DNA of 8,918 bases, taken from Pseudomonadota bacterium (lineage in GTDB: Bacteria > Pseudomonadota > Gammaproteobacteria > Enterobacterales > Enterobacteriaceae). How positions within the stretch are numbered: position 1 is the first letter of the stretch; each line of letters begins with the position of its first letter. Positions 6,237 through 8,918 of this stretch are shown here, piece by piece. A program made the position numbers and the translations under genes. Under the pieces are notes generated by a model. The model was not told the DNA's origin, searched no databases, and saw only the letters and a list, made by a program, of their open reading frames with translations. The stretch spans positions 1 through 8,918 of the forward strand of contig JAFACP010000328.1 in the NCBI GenBank assembly GCA_023425455.1, in the 5' to 3' direction.

Positions 6237-6266
6237 AAAAAACGCCGCACACAGTGCGGCGTTTTT
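6237..6266. terminator. Bidirectional terminator between yobH and kdgR
   Basis: CGCCGCAC (6243-6250) and GTGCGGCG (6254-6261) form a perfect eight-pair GC-rich stem with a three-base loop, flanked by six A on the left and five T on the right. It therefore reads as an intrinsic terminator on both strands, closing yobH (+) and kdgR (-). Confidence 0.92.
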
Positions 6267-6280
6267 CATTTGCTGCAGTA

Positions 6281-7072
6281 TCAGAACGGATAATCGTTGT
6301 AACCCATCTGCTCAGAGATTTTACGCGCGGCAGTATGCAGAATCGCCACATACTCGTGCAGACGCTCTTCCGAGAAACGCAGCGTCGGGAAAGAGATACT
6401 CAGCCCGGCGATCACCACGCCAAAACGGTCAAACACCGGTACGCCAATGCAGCGCAAGCCCTCTTCCTGCTCTTCGTTGTCTTCGCCGTACCCCTGCTCG
6501 CGAACGCTATCCAGAACGCTTAACAGCTCGTCCGTGCTGGTGATCGTGCGCTCAGTGCTACGCTTATACTCAACCCCTTCGAGGATCTGCTTCACCTCTT
6601 CGCGGTCGCGCCAGGCCAGCAGCACTTTACCGATGGCGGTACTGTAGAGCGGATTACGACGTCCAATGCGCGAGTACATACGCAGGTTATACATTGAGTC
6701 GATCTTGTGAATGTAAACGATGCTGTCTTCATCCAGCGCGCCGAGGTGGACAGTCTCTTTCGTCAGACGCGAGAGTTCGCGCATCTGAATATCTGCACTG
6801 CGAATGAGATCGACGTTTTGTAACGCACGGGCACCCAATTCGAACAGTTTCAGCGTCAGCGAGTATTTTTCCGACTCCCCTTCCTGTGCGACGTAGCCCA
6901 AAGACTTCATGGTTTGCAAAAAGCGATAAACGGTGCTTTTCGACATCATCACACGCTGCGACAACTCTGTGATACCAATTTCACGCTCTTCTCCGAGCGC
7001 CTGTAAGATGCCAAATACCTTCAGCACGGAAGAAACAGAATCTGGCTGCTTATCCAAATCTGCGATTGCCAT
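6281..7072 (-). CDS. kdgR: IclR-family transcriptional repressor KdgR
   Basis: DNA-binding repressor of genes for 2-keto-3-deoxygluconate (KDG) uptake and breakdown (kdgT, kdgK, eda in E. coli; pectin genes in soft-rot relatives), released by KDG. The 263-residue length equals that of E. coli KdgR. The N-terminal winged helix-turn-helix (about residues 14-75) includes GITELSQRVMMSKSTVYRFL, followed by the IclR effector domain (about 90-255) with STAIGKVLLAW and GLRCIGVPVFDRFG, typical of the family. The start is supported by GAGG six bases upstream of the ATG. The gene is divergent from yebQ and ends at the bidirectional terminator shared with yobH. A palindrome over its promoter suggests self-regulation. 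Confidence 0.96.
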   Translation of the reverse strand: MAIADLDKQPDSVSSVLKVFGILQALGEEREIGITELSQRVMMSKSTVYRFLQTMKSLGYVAQEGESEKYSLTLKLFELGARALQNVDLIRSADIQMRELSRLTKETVHLGALDEDSIVYIHKIDSMYNLRMYSRIGRRNPLYSTAIGKVLLAWRDREEVKQILEGVEYKRSTERTITSTDELLSVLDSVREQGYGEDNEEQEEGLRCIGVPVFDRFGVVIAGLSISFPTLRFSEERLHEYVAILHTAARKISEQMGYNDYPF

Positions 7073-7102
7073 TTATCACCTCATAGAGAGTGTTTTATAA
7101 AA

Positions 7103-7121
7103 ATCAGAACCGGTTTTTATT
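7103..7121. promoter_or_regulatory. Candidate KdgR operator, partial match
   Basis: Read on the minus strand this 19-base stretch starts AATAAAA, has a central ACCGGT, and ends in TTCTGAT. It agrees with the recalled KdgR consensus AATRAAAYRNYRTTTYAYT at 13 of 19 positions, mostly in the outer A/T arms. It overlaps the last part of the kdgR -10 box and the expected transcription start, a position suited to autorepression. The match is incomplete, so this is suggestive only. Confidence 0.3.
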
Positions 7122-7147
7122 ATAAATTCCCCGCATGCTGCCTGCAA
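7119..7147 (-). promoter_or_regulatory. kdgR sigma-70 promoter
   Basis: On the minus strand a perfect -10 box TATAAT (complement of 7119-7124) lies 17 bases from a -35 TTGCAG (complement of 7142-7147). The expected start gives a leader of roughly 40 bases before the kdgR ATG. The -10 is ideal and the -35 half-conserved. Confidence 0.6.
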
Positions 7148-7249
7148 TCCATCCGCGCTTACTTCGTTACAAATCTGCGACATAAAACAGAATTAACAGT
7201 GCTAAAATAGTTACTCTGAAAATAATTTCACATTGAGCCTTTCTTCTCC

Positions 7250-8623
7250 ATGGAAAAAAATCCCTCTGATGGACTTCCTCTGCCACAGCGCTATGGCGCA
7301 ATAGCCACGATTATCCTCGGTATTTCAATGGCCGTGCTCGACGGCGCCATTGCGAATGTCGCGCTACCGACCATTGCCAGCGATCTGCATGCCTCTCCTG
7401 CAAGCTCGATCTGGATAGTCAACGCCTATCAAATCGCGATCGTCGTATCGCTGCTTTCGCTCTCTTTTCTTGGCGATATGTTTGGCTACCGCCGGGTTTA
7501 CCAGTGCGGGCTGGTGGTGTTCACCATCACATCGCTGCTTTGCGCGCTTTCCGACTCACTGCACACCTTAACGCTCGCGAGGATCGCACAGGGTTTTGGC
7601 GGCGCGGCGTTGATGAGCGTCAATACCGCGCTGATACGACTGATTTATCCGCAGCGCCATTTAGGGCGAGGAATGGGGATTAACTCGTTTATCGTAGCCG
7701 TCTCATCAGCCGCCGGTCCAACCATTGCCGCCGCTATCCTCTCCGTGGCCTCGTGGCAATGGCTGTTCGCCATCAACGTACCGCTCGGGATAGTGGCCCT
7801 CTTTTTTGCTCTGCGCTTTCTTCCGGCAAACGGTGCCAAAAACACCCTGCCCCGCTTTGATCTGGCAAGCGCGATAATGAACGCGCTGACGTTCGGGTTG
7901 CTCATCACCGCCCTGAGCGGCTTTGCTCAGGGACAATCGCTGACGCTGATTGCATCAGAGATCGTCGCGATGCTTATCGTCGGCGTCTTCTTCGTTCGCC
8001 GTCAGCTGGCACTCCCCGTTCCGTTGTTGCCTGTTGATTTACTGCGCATTCCGCTGTTTTCGCTCTCCATCTGCACATCAATATGTTCATTTTGCGCGCA
8101 AATGCTGGCAATGGTCTCCCTGCCCTTCTTTTTACAGAGCGTGGTCGGACGTTCAGAGGTGGAAACGGGTCTGCTGCTGACGCCATGGCCGCTGGCAACC
8201 ATGGTAATGGCGCCGCTTGCAGGCTATTTGATCGAACGGGTACATGCCGGGCTTTTAGGCGCCCTGGGGCTGCTGGTTATGGCCTCAGGATTGTTTGCGC
8301 TTGCCATGCTTCCCGCTTCACCGGCGGATCTGGATATCATCTGGCGCATGATCCTGTGCGGTGCCGGCTTTGGCCTGTTTCAGTCGCCGAATAACCATAC
8401 CATCATTACTGCCGCACCACGACATCGCAGCGGCGGAGCCAGTGGCATGCTGGGCACAGCGCGCTTGCTCGGCCAGAGTACCGGGGCTGCGCTGGTCGCA
8501 TTAATGTTTAATCTTGCAGGTCACAACGGCGCGCATATTTCCCTGCTCACTGCGGGCATACTCGCGACACTTGCCGCGGTCATCAGCGGACTGCGGGTCA
8601 CTCAGCCCGGAACGCAGGCGTAA
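7250..8623 (+). CDS. yebQ: MFS transporter YebQ (DHA2-type)
   Basis: Putative proton-driven exporter of the major facilitator superfamily, drug:H+ antiporter-2 type with about 14 membrane segments; substrate unknown. Length 457, as in E. coli YebQ. Family motifs are visible: LDGAIANVALPTIA in helix 1 (about residues 30-43), GDMFGYRR (motif A, 75-82) in the first cytoplasmic loop, and an SSAAGPTIAAAI motif-C-like stretch (about 152-163) of the kind associated with antiporters. The C-terminal half contains GFGLFQSPNNHTIIT, also as in E. coli. There is no good Shine-Dalgarno before the ATG; the start is chosen by agreement of DGLPLPQRYG with E. coli. A TAAAAT (7203-7208) could be its -10, but no good -35 accompanies it. 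Divergent from kdgR, so KdgR influence is possible but unproven. Confidence 0.94.
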   Translation: MEKNPSDGLPLPQRYGAIATIILGISMAVLDGAIANVALPTIASDLHASPASSIWIVNAYQIAIVVSLLSLSFLGDMFGYRRVYQCGLVVFTITSLLCALSDSLHTLTLARIAQGFGGAALMSVNTALIRLIYPQRHLGRGMGINSFIVAVSSAAGPTIAAAILSVASWQWLFAINVPLGIVALFFALRFLPANGAKNTLPRFDLASAIMNALTFGLLITALSGFAQGQSLTLIASEIVAMLIVGVFFVRRQLALPVPLLPVDLLRIPLFSLSICTSICSFCAQMLAMVSLPFFLQSVVGRSEVETGLLLTPWPLATMVMAPLAGYLIERVHAGLLGALGLLVMASGLFALAMLPASPADLDIIWRMILCGAGFGLFQSPNNHTIITAAPRHRSGGASGMLGTARLLGQSTGAALVALMFNLAGHNGAHISLLTAGILATLAAVISGLRVTQPGTQA

Positions 8624-8656
8624 AAAAAACCGGGCGGAGGTCACCTCCTGCCCGGT
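8622..8656 (-). terminator. Intrinsic terminator of htpX
   Basis: ACCGGGC pairs with GCCCGGT, and inside it GGAGG pairs with CCTCC after one bulged T, leaving loop TCA. On the minus strand the stem is followed by eight T (complement of 8622-8629), which touch the yebQ stop codon. On the plus strand no T tract follows, so it terminates htpX well and yebQ only poorly. Confidence 0.82.
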
Positions 8657-8676
8657 GTGATATCAACCTGCTGGCG

Positions 8677-8918
8677 TTACTTCAGATATTCTCCGCTGCG
8701 TAACGCTTCAATACGCTTATCGAGCGGCGGGTGTGTCATGAACAGTTCGCTGAGAGACTTCGATTTACCATTGATACAAAACGCCATCATGCTGGTCGCT
8801 TCCTGCGGCTCGTAGCTGGTTTTCAGGCGCTGAAGTGCAGCAATCATCTTCTCGCGGCCAACCAGTTTCGCCGAACCCGCATCCGCGTGGAATTCACGGT
8901 GACGTGAGAACCACATGG
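8677..8918 (-). CDS. htpX: Protease HtpX, C-terminal part (cut by window edge)
   Basis: Inner-membrane zinc metalloprotease of the M48 family, part of membrane-protein quality control with FtsH and induced through Cpx in E. coli. Only the last 80 or so of roughly 293 residues are present; the HEXXH catalytic site lies beyond the right edge. Visible are [16 protein letters not shown], whose REFHAD carries the conserved third zinc-ligand Glu, and [15 protein letters not shown] near the end, both matching E. coli. The gene ends ...GEYLK and stops 20 bases before its terminator hairpin. It converges on yebQ, as in E. coli, where prc lies next to it. Confidence 0.96.
   Translation of the reverse strand, partial: MWFSRHREFHADAGSAKLVGREKMIAALQRLKTSYEPQEATSMMAFCINGKSKSLSELFMTHPPLDKRIEALRSGEYLK

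Noticed and set aside
1..8918. CRISPR arrays, insertion sequences, tRNA genes, attachment sites
   Set aside because: No regularly spaced repeats, transposase motifs, terminal repeats or tRNA-like cloverleaf patterns were seen on reading both strands.

Overview
The window looks like a chromosomal segment from an Enterobacter-type member of the Enterobacteriaceae. Most protein-coding genes match, from memory, Escherichia coli K-12 products residue for residue over long stretches, and the gene order mntP, rlmA, (PBP), cspC-yobF, (MBL hydrolase), yebO, mgrB, yobH, kdgR, yebQ, htpX follows the E. coli/Salmonella backbone. Two insertions relative to K-12 point away from E. coli itself. One is a second FtsI-type penicillin-binding protein between rlmA and cspC, where Salmonella carries its PBP3SAL. 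The other is a metallo-beta-lactamase-fold hydrolase between yobF and yebO. No mobile element, CRISPR array, tRNA or rRNA was seen.

Layout, left to right. Bases 36-602 (+) encode the manganese exporter MntP, tail-to-tail and overlapping by four bases with rlmA (-), the 23S rRNA G745 methyltransferase. Upstream of rlmA on the same strand lies the specialised division transpeptidase (1481-3199, -), whose second active-site motif reads Ser-Ser-Asp instead of the Ser-Ser-Asn of FtsI. An imperfect inverted repeat lies in its 5' region. Behind it are the strong cspC terminator, the cold-shock-family protein CspC, and the tiny gene yobF with its own good sigma-70 promoter. YobF has a C-terminus that looks one-base frameshifted relative to E. 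coli. About 460 bases without a convincing gene follow.

The run mgrB, yebO, MBL hydrolase (all -) has short gaps and no visible terminator, so it may be one transcript. It starts from a promoter with a PhoP-box-like element, which fits MgrB being the PhoQ feedback inhibitor. yobH (+) is divergent from mgrB and converges on kdgR (-) across a bidirectional terminator. kdgR, the IclR-type repressor of 2-keto-3-deoxygluconate metabolism, is divergent from the MFS transporter gene yebQ. A near-palindrome overlaps the kdgR -10 box and presumed start site, where an autoregulatory operator would sit. The window ends in the 3' part of htpX (-), a membrane zinc protease.

The genes do not form one pathway. 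The recurring theme is envelope and stress adaptation: metal export, PhoPQ feedback, a condition-specific septal transpeptidase, and membrane proteolysis. The least ordinary points are the altered PBP active-site motif, the MBL hydrolase placed downstream of mgrB, the yobF frame change, and the nested GTTTA repeats between mgrB and yobH. I see no wholly new system.
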